A stretch of DNA of 64,000 nucleotides from Micromonospora sp. C28SCA-DRY-2 (GCF_030519475.1 NZ_JAUMKD010000005.1:372001-436000); one strand, 5' to 3'; counted from the stretch's first letter, positions 30,728-39,652 are shown. The notes: generated by a model from the sequence alone, not told the origin. Numbers and translations are program-made.

Positions 30728-31510
30728 TCAGGCGGTCGGCTGTGCGGGCCCGGTGGTGGTTGCGGCATCGGCCGGGGGTTCGTCGTCCTGCGGGTGGAGG
30801 TAGTCGGCGAGGCGGGCGGCGGCGACCAGCATGGCGTGCCCCCGGGCGGCGAGCCGGGCCCGCCAGCCCGCCACCGAGCCGGCCAGCGCCCCGGGGCCGT
30901 CGGCGTCGCGGACCCGCCGCAGGACGGTGGCGATCTGCTCCAGCGGGTAGCCGCCGCGACGCAGCAGGTGGGCCAGGTCGGCGTCGCGGACGTCGTCCGG
31001 GCCGTACAGGCGGAAGTGGGTGGCGCGGTCACGGGCCGGTTCGAGGATGCCGGCCCGCTCCCACTTGCGCAGCGTCGCCGCCGTCACCCCGAGCCGGTGG
31101 GCCAGGGCGCCGACCGTCAGCGGGCGGGCGGGCCGGTCGGTGGCCGGCGGCGCGGTGAGGATGCCGATGGCCGACTCGACGGCGTCGAGCGTCTCCCGGT
31201 CCCGCAGCAGTTGGGCGTGGCTGCTGTCGATCACCCGCAGCGCGGTGTCCAGGTCGCCGGCGTTGACGGCACGCATGATCTCGCCGCTGGTCGCGTGGCC
31301 GTGCGCCGGGATCAGTGCCAGGTACGCCCGCAGGGCCCGGGCGTGGCGGGCCGAGTAGCGGCGGTACCCGCTCGGCGTGCGGTGGGCCGCCGGGATGACG
31401 CCGGCCTGTTCGTAGTTGCGGACCGCCTGGGTGGAGATGCCGTGCTCCCGCGCGAGGTCCACCGGACGGTGGCCACCTGCCGCGGCATGTCCTGCGGCTT
31501 GAGACTTCAG
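30728..31510 (-). CDS. TioE-type MerR-family regulator
   Basis: About 260 residues. Two MerR helix-turn-helix domains are present: PVDLAREHGISTQAVRNYEQAGV with TPSGYRRYSARHARAL, and PLTVGALAHRLGVTAATLRKWERAGI with RLYGPDDVRDADLAHLLRRGGY. Double-HTH proteins of this kind are named after TioE of the thiocoraline cluster. The start is unsure: an AGGAGAG site precedes a CTG at 31510; GTG at 31462 or 31546 are alternatives. A MerR-like inverted repeat at 31540-31560 separates it from the divergent DUF6194 gene, its likely target. A second family member lies at 35963. Confidence 0.8.
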   Translation of the reverse strand: MKSQAAGHAAAGGHRPVDLAREHGISTQAVRNYEQAGVIPAAHRTPSGYRRYSARHARALRAYLALIPAHGHATSGEIMRAVNAGDLDTALRVIDSSHAQLLRDRETLDAVESAIGILTAPPATDRPARPLTVGALAHRLGVTAATLRKWERAGILEPARDRATHFRLYGPDDVRDADLAHLLRRGGYPLEQIATVLRRVRDADGPGALAGSVAGWRARLAARGHAMLVAAARLADYLHPQDDEPPADAATTTGPAQPTA

Positions 31511-31539
31511 CTGACTCTCCTGCCTTGGCTGACGCGAAA

Positions 31540-31560
31540 CCTTCACTGGGTGGTTCAAGG
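31540..31560. promoter_or_regulatory. Candidate MerR-type operator
   Basis: CCTTCA and TCAAGG form a 6-base inverted repeat (one mismatch) with a 9-base spacer, the size and CCTT...AAGG pattern of MerR-family sites. It sits between the divergent TioE-type regulator and the DUF6194 gene. No clear -35/-10 pair with the stretched spacer was seen, so support is moderate. Confidence 0.45.
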
Positions 31561-31574
31561 ATACGGTTGAGGCC

Positions 31575-32162
31575 ATGACTTCTGGAGATGGATCCCCGTA
31601 CGACGACGGTCGGGGGGCGGTTTCCGCGGCGGCGCTCGCCGAGCGGATCCTCGCGCTGCCCGACGTCGCCCAGGTGGTGGCCGACGAGGAGTCGGGCGTG
31701 CCCGAGACGCACTGGGGCGACCGGTTCTTCTTCGTCGGGCCGGATCGACGGCGGCCGTTCGCCACCCTCGTCTACCACGACACGCCCGGCTTCGACGAGG
31801 ACTCCCGCCTCGACCGGCCGGGCGTCTTCCGGCTGAACATCGAACTCGGCCGGCTGGAGTTCCAGCGCCTGTTCGGCTACCCGCCGGCGGAACTGCCCGA
31901 CCGCAGGTCGGCGCTGGACTTCACCCGGCTGGACGTGATCCAGCCCCATCCCGCGTACGGGCTGCACGGCTGGGCGTGCGTCCTCAACCCCGGGGTCGAG
32001 CGCCTGCCGGAGGTCGACCGGCTGCTCGACCTCGCGCACCGCCGGGCCCGGGCCCGCCACCAGCGAGCCCTCGACCGGGACAACGCCGCCCGTCGACCCG
32101 CCGACCGACCTGAGAAATCGGTCTCACCGGGCCGGGAACAAGAACCGGAGTCGGTAGGTTGA
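31575..32162 (+). CDS. DUF6194 protein
   Basis: 195 residues. The signature VPETHWGDRFFFVGPDRRRP, FATLVYHDTPGFDEDSRLDR, GVFRLNIELGR and QPHPAYGLHGWACVLNPG matches DUF6194, a family with a MmcQ-like or YjbR-like fold and no known reaction. The C-terminal 40 residues are basic and likely disordered. It is divergent from a TioE-type regulator across a MerR-like repeat, so it is probably under that control. A strong hairpin follows at 32279. Confidence 0.78.
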   Translation: MTSGDGSPYDDGRGAVSAAALAERILALPDVAQVVADEESGVPETHWGDRFFFVGPDRRRPFATLVYHDTPGFDEDSRLDRPGVFRLNIELGRLEFQRLFGYPPAELPDRRSALDFTRLDVIQPHPAYGLHGWACVLNPGVERLPEVDRLLDLAHRRARARHQRALDRDNAARRPADRPEKSVSPGREQEPESVG

Positions 32163-32278
32163 GGGAGGTGTCGGTGTGATCAGTGTCCCCGGGCCTCACC
32201 ATATTGCCTTCGCGGAATACCGTCCGGCTGGAGCCGCGTCGCGCCACTCGCCGAGAGGCGACCTGCACACCGACACCC

Positions 32279-32320
32279 CAGCGCCGCCCCCGAGCCCACC
32301 AGGGCCCGGGGGCGGCGCTG
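32279..32320 (+). terminator. Long GC hairpin after the DUF6194 gene
   Basis: The left arm CAGCGCCGCCCCCGAGCCC pairs with its complement on the right with a single bulged base and a 4-base loop. No T-run follows. It lies 117 bases after the DUF6194 stop and before the minisatellite. Confidence 0.6.
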
Positions 32321-32353
32321 TCTCGTCCGCCCCGCCCTGACCGGGACCACCGC

Positions 32354-32483
32354 CGGCACGCCGGACCGCCCGACGGCCTGGCCCGGCACGCCGGACCCGC
32401 CGGACGGCCTGGCCCGGCACGCCGGACCCGCCGGACGGCCTGGCCCGGCACGCCGGACCCGCCGGACGGCCTGGCCCGGCACG
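32354..32483. repeat. 31-base tandem repeat (minisatellite), about four copies
   Basis: Units begin at 32354 (30 bases, degenerate), 32384, 32415 and 32446 (31 bases each, identical), with a partial fifth at 32477. Each starts CGGCACGCCGGACCCGCCGG. It is not translated in any frame with a proper start, and 31 bases shifts frame with each copy, so it is non-coding. Slippage makes copy number likely to vary between strains. Confidence 0.8.
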
Positions 32484-32685
32484 GGTGCGCTGCTCGGTTC
32501 GGTGCGGCTGGCCCGTTCGGGCGGCAGCCGATCCGGGTCAGCGCCGGCCCCGAGGGGGCGCCAGCCCTCGGAGGAGCGGGAGCGCCGGCACTCGGAGGAG
32601 CGGCCGGCCGCCCGAATCGGAGATCGCGCTCAGCCCAGGGCGAACGGGACCTCGGGACGGGCGGCGGGGAGCGGACAATGCCCGG

Positions 32686-33108
32686 ATGGGTGTCAAGCAG
32701 GCATGGACCGAGCAGACCGGAGTGGTCGCCCTGCCCAGTGGCGTGAGGGTGCGCGGGCGACGCATCGGCGATCCGGCCTCGCCGGCCGACTTCGCCCTGC
32801 TGCTGGCGGACGGGCCGGCGCCGCGGTGGCCGCACCGGCGGATCCGGTGGCCGGACTTCTGGGTCCCGGTCGACCGGGCCGACGCGCTCGACGCGCTGCG
32901 GGAGGCGCTGCGCCGGGCGCACGGCGGTGAACGCGTCGAGGTGGCCTGCCGCGGCGGCACCGGCCGGACGGGCACCGCCATCGCCGCGCTCGCGATCCTC
33001 GACGGGCTGCCGGCCGAGCGGGCGGTGGAGTGGGTACGCGCGAACTACCGGCCACGCGCGGTGGAGACACCCTGGCAGCGGCGCTGGCTCCGCCGACTGC
33101 CCCGGTGA
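32686..33108 (+). CDS. Protein-tyrosine-phosphatase family protein
   Basis: 140 residues from ATG. The P-loop reads VACRGGTGRTGTA with nucleophile Cys88 and Arg94, and the WPD general-acid loop is present upstream as WPDFW (Asp57), the order found in classical cysteine phosphatases. The protein is short and lacks the full PTP core, so it resembles the compact dual-specificity or atypical group. Predicted to remove phosphate from tyrosine or another phosphoester in the cytoplasm. Confidence 0.85.
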   Translation: MGVKQAWTEQTGVVALPSGVRVRGRRIGDPASPADFALLLADGPAPRWPHRRIRWPDFWVPVDRADALDALREALRRAHGGERVEVACRGGTGRTGTAIAALAILDGLPAERAVEWVRANYRPRAVETPWQRRWLRRLPR

Positions 33109-33226
33109 ATCCGCTGGTCACGAGGCGATACCCCGGTCAACCTGTGGCGCCGGTCATGAACCGGGTTCGCCCGGCCGCGCCGGGGTAGGAGGGGCACCCT
33201 CGTCGACAATCTAGGCAGGAACCACC

Positions 33227-33466
33227 ATGGCACCACCCCGCTACCAGGGCGTTCACCGTCGGCCGGCCACGCGGATGGCGTCCGTCGCCCGGGCGGCCGC
33301 GTCGCTGGCCGTGCTCAGCGTGCTCGCCGTCCTCTTCCTGGACGCGCTGTTGATCACCGTCGGCCTGCTCACGCCGGTCGTGGCGGCGCTGCGTCCGTTG
33401 CGCGCCTGGCTGCGCGATCTCGACGCCCCGTCCGTGCCGACGGTGAGTACGGCGTCCGGCCGCTGA
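33227..33466 (+). CDS. Small single-pass membrane protein
   Basis: 79 residues; AGGAA lies six bases before the ATG. A basic N-terminus is followed by one long hydrophobic segment at about residues 25-50 (SLAVLSVLAVLFLDALLITV) and a cytoplasmic or exported basic tail. No family is recognised. It is convergent with the UvrA-like gene, with a perfect palindrome between the two stops. Confidence 0.55.
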   Translation: MAPPRYQGVHRRPATRMASVARAAASLAVLSVLAVLFLDALLITVGLLTPVVAALRPLRAWLRDLDAPSVPTVSTASGR

Positions 33467-33469
33467 CCA

Positions 33470-33503
33470 CCGTGGTCCCGGTGCCCGGGCACCGGGACCA
33501 CGG
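33470..33503. terminator. 34-base perfect palindrome between convergent genes
   Basis: The arm CCGTGGTCCCGGTGCCC is followed directly by its exact complement. It lies 4 bases after one stop and 10 before the other, so it can end both transcripts. Confidence 0.7.
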
Positions 33504-33512
33504 CGCGCCGGC

Positions 33513-35786
33513 TCACGCCGCGACGTACTCGCGCAGGTGCCGGGCGGTCAGGGTGTCGCCGTGGGCGACCAGCTCGGCCGGGGTGCCGGTGAAGACGATC
33601 CGCCCGCCGTCGTGCCCCGCACCCGGCCCCAGGTCGATCAGCCAGTCGGCGTGGGCCATCACGGCCTGGTGGTGCTCGATGACGATCACCGTGTTGCCGG
33701 CGTCCACGAGCCGGTCCAGCAGGGCGAGCAACTGGTCGACGTCGGCCAGGTGCAGCCCGGTGGTGGGCTCGTCGAGCACGTAGGTGCTCGCCTTGTCGGC
33801 CATGTGGATGGCCAGCTTGAGCCGCTGCCGCTCGCCCCCGGAGAGCGTGTTGAGCGGCTGCCCGAGGGTGAGGTAGCTGAGCCCGACGTCGACCAGCCGG
33901 TCGAGGATCACCCGCGCCTGGCCGCCGGGGAAGAAGTCCCGGGCCTCGGTGGCGGACATGGCCAGCACCTCGCTGATGTTCTTCCCGCGCAGCCGGTAGG
34001 TCAGCACCTCGTCGGTGAAGCGCCGGCCCTCGCACCGCTCGCAGACCGAGGCGACGCCGGCCATCATGGCCAGGTCGGTGTAGACCAGGCCGATGCCCTT
34101 GCAGGTCGGGCAGGCACCCTCGGAGTTGGCGCTGAACAGGGCCGCCTTGACCCCGTTGGCCTTGGCGAACGCCGCCCGGATCGGGTCGAGCAGCCCGGTG
34201 TAGGTGGCCGGGTTGCTGCGCCGGGAGCCGCGGATCGGGGACTGGTCGACCACCACCACGCCGTCGCGGCGGTGCAGCGACCCGTGGATCAGTGAGCTCT
34301 TGCCGGAGCCGGCCACCCCGGTCACCACGGTCAGTACGCCGAGCGGCACGTCCACGCTGACGTCGCGCAGGTTGTGCAGGTCGGCGTTGCGGATCGGCAG
34401 GTGACCGGTGGGCCGGCGGACCCGCTCGCGCAGCCGGACCCGGTGGTCCAGGTGCCGGCCGGTCAGCGTGCCGGAGCGCCGCAGGCCGGCGACGTCGCCG
34501 GCGTAGCAGACCTGCCCGCCGGCCGCGCCCGCACCGGGGCCGAGGTCGACCACGTGGTCGGCGATGGCGATGGTCTCCGGCTTGTGCTCGACCACCAGCA
34601 CCGTGTTGCCCTTGTCGCGCAGGCGCAGCAGCAGGTCGTTCATCCGGGCGATGTCGTGCGGGTGCAGGCCGACGGTCGGCTCGTCGAAGACGTACGTGAC
34701 GTCGGAGAGGCTGGAGCCGAGGTGCCGGACCATCTTCACCCGCTGCGCCTCGCCACCGGAGAGGGTGGCGGACTCCCGGTCCAGGCTGAGGTAGCCCAGG
34801 CCGATCTCGACCAGCGAGTCGAGCAGGTCACGCAGGTTGCCGACCAGCGGCGCGACCGACGGGTCGTCGATGCCGCGGACGAACTCGGCCAGGTCGCTGA
34901 TCTGCATCGCGGAGCACTCGGCGATGTTGCGGCCGGCAATCCGGGACGACAGCGCCGCCTCGTTGAGCCGGGCGCCCCCGCAGGCGGCGCAGGTGGTGAA
35001 GGTGACCGCCCGGTCGACGAAGGCACGGATGTGCGGCTGCATCGACTCGCGGTCCTTGGCCAGGTAGAGCCGGCGCACCTTCACCGCGAGGCCCTCGTAC
35101 GTCCAGCTGTTGCTGCCCATCTTGATCTTCGTGGCCGGCTTGTGGAGGAAGTCCTCCCACTGCTGCGGCGTGTAGTCCTGCAGCTTCGTGTCCGGGTCGA
35201 ACAGGCCCGAGCCGACGATGGCCTGCCAGTACCACGAGTCGACGGCGAAGTTGGGCACCTTGATGGCGCCGTCGTTGAGCGAGCGCTCGACGTCGACCAG
35301 TTCGTGCACGTCGAGGTCGGAGACCCGGCCGAGACCCTCGCAGGTCGGGCACATCCCCTCGGCCAGGTTGAAGCTGAACGCGCCCGCCCCGCCCACCTGC
35401 GGGGTGCCCAGCCGGCTGAACACGATCCGCAGCATCGCGTACGCGTCGGTGGCGGTGCCGACGGTGGAGCGGGAGTTGGCGCCCATCCGCTCCTGGTCGA
35501 CCACGATGGCCGGGGTGAGGTTGCGCAGCGAGTCGACGTCCGGCCGGCTCAGGTTCGGCATGAACGACTGGAGGAACGCGCTGTAGGTCTCGTTGATCAT
35601 CCGCTGGGACTCGGCGGCGATGGTCCCGAAGACCAGGGAGGACTTCCCCGATCCGGACACTCCGGTGAAGACGGTCAGGCGGCGCTTGGGGATGTCGACC
35701 GAGACGGCGGCGAGGTTGTTCTCCCGCGCCCCGCGTACCTCGATCATGTCGTGGCTGTCGGCGGCGGACCGTGCTGGCTGCGGCAT
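33513..35786 (-). CDS. UvrA-like ABC ATPase (UvrA2/DrrC resistance group)
   Basis: 757 residues, shorter than housekeeping UvrA (about 950), because the UvrB-binding part is missing. Two ATPase halves are present, each with Walker A (TGVSGSGKSSL and TGVAGSGKSSL), a zinc-type CPTC motif, signature (LSGGEAQR and LSGGERQR) and Walker B (YVFDEPTVGLHPHD and YVLDEPTTGLH). This group includes DrrC and TioU, which protect producers from DNA-binding antibiotics. Start chosen at the ATG after GAAGGG. It is divergent from a TioE-type regulator, as expected for drug-controlled resistance. Confidence 0.9.
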   Translation of the reverse strand: MPQPARSAADSHDMIEVRGARENNLAAVSVDIPKRRLTVFTGVSGSGKSSLVFGTIAAESQRMINETYSAFLQSFMPNLSRPDVDSLRNLTPAIVVDQERMGANSRSTVGTATDAYAMLRIVFSRLGTPQVGGAGAFSFNLAEGMCPTCEGLGRVSDLDVHELVDVERSLNDGAIKVPNFAVDSWYWQAIVGSGLFDPDTKLQDYTPQQWEDFLHKPATKIKMGSNSWTYEGLAVKVRRLYLAKDRESMQPHIRAFVDRAVTFTTCAACGGARLNEAALSSRIAGRNIAECSAMQISDLAEFVRGIDDPSVAPLVGNLRDLLDSLVEIGLGYLSLDRESATLSGGEAQRVKMVRHLGSSLSDVTYVFDEPTVGLHPHDIARMNDLLLRLRDKGNTVLVVEHKPETIAIADHVVDLGPGAGAAGGQVCYAGDVAGLRRSGTLTGRHLDHRVRLRERVRRPTGHLPIRNADLHNLRDVSVDVPLGVLTVVTGVAGSGKSSLIHGSLHRRDGVVVVDQSPIRGSRRSNPATYTGLLDPIRAAFAKANGVKAALFSANSEGACPTCKGIGLVYTDLAMMAGVASVCERCEGRRFTDEVLTYRLRGKNISEVLAMSATEARDFFPGGQARVILDRLVDVGLSYLTLGQPLNTLSGGERQRLKLAIHMADKASTYVLDEPTTGLHLADVDQLLALLDRLVDAGNTVIVIEHHQAVMAHADWLIDLGPGAGHDGGRIVFTGTPAELVAHGDTLTARHLREYVAA

Positions 35787-35962
35787 GCGAACCCTTCGTG
35801 TGATCGTGGGCAGGGTTGATCCCGCCCGAGCTTCCACGGGTCTGGCAGCCTTCAATTGTCTCATTCATGGCCTGGTGGAGGGTTTTCGCGCAGCGTTGCG
35901 CTGTATGCCCGCCGGGAAAGCCGGCAAAGTCTCAAACGACGTGTAAGCGGTAGGGTGAGCCG

Positions 35963-36688
35963 GTGGACGGGCGGGGCGGGCGGTTGCGGGCGGTCGACCT
36001 CGCCGCCACCGCGGGCATCTCGGTGCAGCAGGTGCGCAACTACGTCGACCTCGGCGTGCTGCCGCCGGTCGAGCGCACCCCGGCCGGCTACCGGATCTTC
36101 ACCACCGGGCACGCCCGGGCGCTCGACGTGGCCCGGCGGCTGGCCGAGGGGCACGGCTGGGCGCGTACCCGGGAGATCATGGCCGCGGTGCACCGCGGTG
36201 ACCTGCCGGCGGCGCTGGCCGCGCTGGATGCCGGGCATGCCGAGCTGGACCGGGAGCGGGCCGAGATCCGGCGGGTGCTCGGCGCGTTCGAGACGGTGGT
36301 GGGCGCACCGCGCCCCGCCGTGGCGGCGCCCCGGCGTGCCCTGCGGATCGGCGTGGTCGCCGGCCTGGTCGGGGTCCGCACCTCGCAGTTGCGGCTGTGG
36401 GAGGGGCGGGGCCTGCTTCGGCCGGTGCGCGAGCGCGGCACCGGCTACCGGGTGTACGACGAGGCGGAGCTACGGGCCGCGCAGGTGGTCGCGCTGCTGC
36501 GCCGGGGCGCCTATCCGTTCGACATCATCGCGGCCGTGCTCGACGAGCTGCGCAGCACCGGCAGCCCGCAGCGGGTCCGGGCCGAACTCGCCCGGCGCGA
36601 GCAGGATCTGCACCGGCGCAGCCTGCGGCGGCTGGGCGGCTCGGCCGCGCTGCACGATTACCTGCGCCACCGGGGCCTGCTCGACTGA
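35963..36688 (+). CDS. TioE-type MerR-family regulator (second copy)
   Basis: 241 residues from GTG. Two MerR-like domains: AVDLAATAGISVQQVRNYVD with TPAGYRIFTTGHARAL, and RIGVVAGLVGVRTSQLRLWE with YRVYDEAELRAAQVVALLRRGAY. It shares layout with the regulator at 30.7 kb but is clearly diverged. It is transcribed away from the UvrA-like gene across 176 bases, so it likely controls that pump-less resistance ATPase. A word AAGTCTCAA occurs in its leader and also near the start of the other TioE-type gene. Confidence 0.85.
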   Translation: MDGRGGRLRAVDLAATAGISVQQVRNYVDLGVLPPVERTPAGYRIFTTGHARALDVARRLAEGHGWARTREIMAAVHRGDLPAALAALDAGHAELDRERAEIRRVLGAFETVVGAPRPAVAAPRRALRIGVVAGLVGVRTSQLRLWEGRGLLRPVRERGTGYRVYDEAELRAAQVVALLRRGAYPFDIIAAVLDELRSTGSPQRVRAELARREQDLHRRSLRRLGGSAALHDYLRHRGLLD

Positions 36689-36783
36689 GCCCACCGCGAC
36701 AGGTGACGGGAGGCCGTGCGGCCCGGCCGGGCTCGGACACCGTGCGCAGATCCAGCGGCGGGCGCACCTCACCGGCGCGGGGT

Positions 36784-37512
36784 TCAGCGCAGCACGAGCA
36801 GGTCGAGGTGGTCGACGACCGGTCCGCTGTCCTCGGTGGCGGCCGCGCGCAGCCGGTCCACCCCGGCCGCGTACTCGTCGTCGCTGATCAGTTGGAGCGG
36901 GGTGTGCGCCCGGCGGTCGAGGCGCTGCGCGTACTGCGCCAGCGACGCGGCGGTGGTCTGCGCGACCGGTTCGACGCTGCTCACCGGGAAACCGGCCGCC
37001 GCGAACGCCGAGCGCACCCGGGCCAGGTCGGGGTAGCGCTCCAGGACCCGGACCGCCTCCGGGAACCAGTGGAACAGCGCGATCCGGTGGTGCCGGCCGG
37101 GGAACGGCGAGCGGATCAGCACCGGCGCGCCCGGGCGGAGCACCCGGCGCAGCTCGCGGGCCGCCGCGTCGAGGTCGGGGATGTGGTGGATCATCGTGGA
37201 CAGCCAGGCGGCGTCCGCTGTGGCGTCGCGCAGCGGCACCGCCACCGCGTCGCCGGCGACCAGCGGGCGGTGGGTGGTGCGGGAGCGCATCGCCTCGGCC
37301 GGTTCCACGCCCACCACCCGGACGCCGAACCAGTCGGTGAAGGCGGCGGCCCAGGCGCCGGTGCCGGCGCCGAGGTCGAGCACGGTCATCCCGGCCCGGG
37401 GGCGCAGATGCTGGCCCACCGCGTGCCGCCAGCGGTCCAACCCGTTGCGCGGCAGCTCGCGGGTCGCGGCGAAGGCGGCCGCGTCGGTGTCGTCGAAGGA
37501 GATCAGAGCCAC
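36784..37512 (-). CDS. Class I SAM-dependent methyltransferase
   Basis: 242 residues from a GTG preceded by GAGGTG; an ATG 15 codons earlier is possible. MTVLDLGAGTGAWAAAF is motif I, VVGVEPAEAMRSR the acidic motif II, and STMIHHIPDLDAAARELRRVLRPGAPVLI the post-motif. A UbiE/Methyltransf_11 type; substrate unknown. It is convergent with the second TioE-type gene and may belong to the same resistance or tailoring context, which is inference only. Confidence 0.87.
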   Translation of the reverse strand: MALISFDDTDAAAFAATRELPRNGLDRWRHAVGQHLRPRAGMTVLDLGAGTGAWAAAFTDWFGVRVVGVEPAEAMRSRTTHRPLVAGDAVAVPLRDATADAAWLSTMIHHIPDLDAAARELRRVLRPGAPVLIRSPFPGRHHRIALFHWFPEAVRVLERYPDLARVRSAFAAAGFPVSSVEPVAQTTAASLAQYAQRLDRRAHTPLQLISDDEYAAGVDRLRAAATEDSGPVVDHLDLLVLR

Positions 37513-37700
37513 GCCATCACCTCGCCACCGTCGCCGGCCGGTCCGGGCGATCGTCACCCGGTTCTAGTCGGTCGCTGCCGCCGTAGGCAACGGCTTGTGA
37601 GCCAAACGACCGCCGGCCGGCACCCCGCGCGCGGCGCGGCTCCTGCGGGTCGCCGCCCGCACCGCACCAGCGACCGCGCCACCGCACCCCGGGTCCGGGG

Positions 37701-37726
37701 CTGACCGGGCCGGGCGGGCCGGTCAG
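37701..37726 (-). terminator. Inverted repeat downstream of the cupin gene
   Basis: CTGACCGG and CCGGTCAG frame a 10-base GC loop, about 15 bases beyond the cupin stop. It overlaps short direct repeats (GGCCGGTCAGGGGCGGG twice), so the fold is less certain than other hairpins in the window. Confidence 0.35.
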
Positions 37727-37741
37727 GGGCGGGCGGGCCGG

Positions 37742-38074
37742 TCAGGGGCGGGGCGTGACGGTCAGCAGCACCACCGCGTCCTCGTCGGCGTGCAGGGCGT
37801 GCCGGCGCGGGGGGATGACCAGCAGGTCGCCCGGTCCGCCCGGGCAGGACTGCTCCCCGGCGGTGAGCCGGACCCGGCCGCGCAGCACCTGGAGGGTGGC
37901 CTCGCCCGGGCTCTCGTGCTCGTCCAGGGACCGGCCGCCGAGCAGAGCCACCAGGGTCTGCCGCAGCCGATGGTGCTGACCGGGGTGCAGCGAACGTCCA
38001 CTGCGTCCGCTGCTCGCCTCGCGCGCCGACGCGAGCTGCTCCTCGGCGAGCTGGGACAGCGACAGGACCTCCAT
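37742..38074 (-). CDS. Cupin-domain protein
   Basis: 110 residues, ATG with GGAGG upstream. HESPGEATLQVLRGRVRLTAG and PGDLLVIPPRRHALHADEDAVVLLTVTP form the two cupin motifs (His/Glu metal ligands in the first, final His in the second). A short N-terminal helix comes first. Many such small cupins are metal-binding enzymes or sensors; no partner is evident. It is divergent from the carboxypeptidase gene. Confidence 0.83.
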   Translation of the reverse strand: MEVLSLSQLAEEQLASAREASSGRSGRSLHPGQHHRLRQTLVALLGGRSLDEHESPGEATLQVLRGRVRLTAGEQSCPGGPGDLLVIPPRRHALHADEDAVVLLTVTPRP

Positions 38075-38279
38075 GGTCGACCTCCGTGGCTCTGCTGGAC
38101 GGTTCGCGCGGGCGCCGGCCGGCGGTCGGCTGCCGCACCAGGTCACCAGCGTCGTCCACCGGCTGGCCGGTGGGCAGGGCCGATGGTCCCGGACGGCGGG
38201 TGGCGTCCGGCACCAGCGTCGTCGGCCCGGCGCCCGCGGCCCGGCCCCGCCGGACATCCCGCCGGTTAGGGTGACGGGC

Positions 38280-39590
38280 ATGAGGGTTCGGCTGCTGGTG
38301 GCCACCGGGGCCGCCGTCCTGCTGCCCGCCGGCGCGGTCGCTCCGGCGGCGGCCGCCGCGCCTACCGCCCGCACCGCGCTCGCCGCCCACCCAGCGCCCT
38401 CGGCGCCCTCCGCGCCCACCGCGCCCGGGACGGGGCCCGGCGGGCCCGCGACGGTGGCCGGCGGGCCGGCGCGGCCCTGCCCGCGTGCGCCGGCGCCGAA
38501 GGTCTCCCGGCCGCCGCGGCCCTCGCCGCCGCCGGCGGTCCCCGAGGACCGGACGGTGGGCGGCCCGGCGCTGGACACCGCCGGGCTGGTCGTCCCGGCC
38601 GGGGTCGCGACCCCGCCAGCGGTCACCGCCACCTCGTGGCTGGTCGCCGACCTGGACACCGGCCAGGTGCTGGGCGGCTGCGGCCCGCACGAGTACGGCA
38701 CCCCGGCCAGCGTGCAGAAGCTGCTGCTGGCGGCGACCATACTGCCCCGGCTCGACCCGAAGCAGGTCGTCACGGTCGTCGACGAGGACCTGGACATCGA
38801 ACCGGGCTCGTCCGCCGTCGGCCTGGTGCCCGGTGGCCGCTATCCGATCGAGACGGTCTGGCTGGGGCTGCTGCTGCAGTCCGGCAACGAGGCGGCCAAC
38901 CTGCTGGCCCGCCTCGGCGGCGGCGCGGAGGGGCGGGCCGGCGGGGTCCGCGCCATGAACGAGTACGCCCGCCGCCTGGGCGCCCGCCAGACGCACGCGG
39001 TCACCCCGTCCGGGCTGGACGGCCCGGGCCAGTTCACCAGCGCGTACGACCTGGCGCTGATCGCCCGGGTCTGCTTCGCCGACGCCACCTTCCGCCGGTA
39101 CGCGCTGACCGAGCGGACCCGGATCCCGGCCCAACCCACCCGGAAGGCAAAGGGTTTCGAGATCCAGAACGAGAACCAGTTGATCTACCGCTACCCGGGT
39201 GCGCTGGGGGGCAAGACCGGCTTCACCGACCTGGCCCGGCACACCTACGTGGGCGCCGCCGAGCGGAACGGGCGGCGGCTGGTGGTCACCCTGCTGGGCG
39301 CGGAGCCACGACCGGCCCGGGGCTGGGAGCAGGGCGCGGCCCTGCTCGACTGGGGCTTCGCGCTGCCCCGCGACGCCGCGGTCGGCCGGCTGGTCGAGCC
39401 GGGTGAGCTGGACGACCCGCCGTCGCCGGCCCCGGCCGCCACCGGCGACCCGCGCCCGGCGGCGGTGAGCGGTCCGGTCGACGACGGGTTGGCCGGCCGG
39501 TGGTGGGGCGTCGCCCTCGGCGGGGCCGGGGTGCTGCTGCTCGGCGGCCTGCTCTGGGGACGCCGGACGGCCCGCCGTCGCGCCCGCTGA
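38280..39590 (+). CDS. D-alanyl-D-alanine carboxypeptidase (peptidase S11), membrane-anchored
   Basis: 436 residues. A signal peptide (residues 1-27), a Pro/Ala-rich stretch to about 110, then the penicillin-binding domain: ASVQK (SxxK nucleophile), SGNEAAN (SxN) and GGKTG (KTG). A C-terminal hydrophobic helix (WWGVALGGAGVLLLGGLLWG) and basic tail anchor it outside the cell. It removes the terminal D-Ala of peptidoglycan stem peptides. Its last codons lie in a 28-base tandem repeat that runs past the stop. Confidence 0.9.
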   Translation: MRVRLLVATGAAVLLPAGAVAPAAAAAPTARTALAAHPAPSAPSAPTAPGTGPGGPATVAGGPARPCPRAPAPKVSRPPRPSPPPAVPEDRTVGGPALDTAGLVVPAGVATPPAVTATSWLVADLDTGQVLGGCGPHEYGTPASVQKLLLAATILPRLDPKQVVTVVDEDLDIEPGSSAVGLVPGGRYPIETVWLGLLLQSGNEAANLLARLGGGAEGRAGGVRAMNEYARRLGARQTHAVTPSGLDGPGQFTSAYDLALIARVCFADATFRRYALTERTRIPAQPTRKAKGFEIQNENQLIYRYPGALGGKTGFTDLARHTYVGAAERNGRRLVVTLLGAEPRPARGWEQGAALLDWGFALPRDAAVGRLVEPGELDDPPSPAPAATGDPRPAAVSGPVDDGLAGRWWGVALGGAGVLLLGGLLWGRRTARRRAR

Positions 39591-39652
39591 CCGGGCGGCC
39601 CGCCGTCGTGCCCGCTGACCGGGCGGCCCGCCGCCGCACCCGGTGACCGGCC
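39569..39652. repeat. 28-base tandem repeat, three copies
   Basis: Units at 39569 and 39597 differ at one base; the third at 39625 is degenerate. Each starts GGCCCGCCGTCG. The first copy encodes the arginine-rich end of the carboxypeptidase, the others are non-coding. Confidence 0.7.

Noticed and set aside
32354..32483. CRISPR array
   Set aside because: The 31-base units are contiguous with no unique spacers and no cas genes are present, so it is a plain tandem repeat.
31499..35935. AAGTCTCAA as the operator of both TioE-type regulators
   Set aside because: The 9-base word occurs once near each gene but at different distances and is not palindromic; kept only as a lead in the findings.
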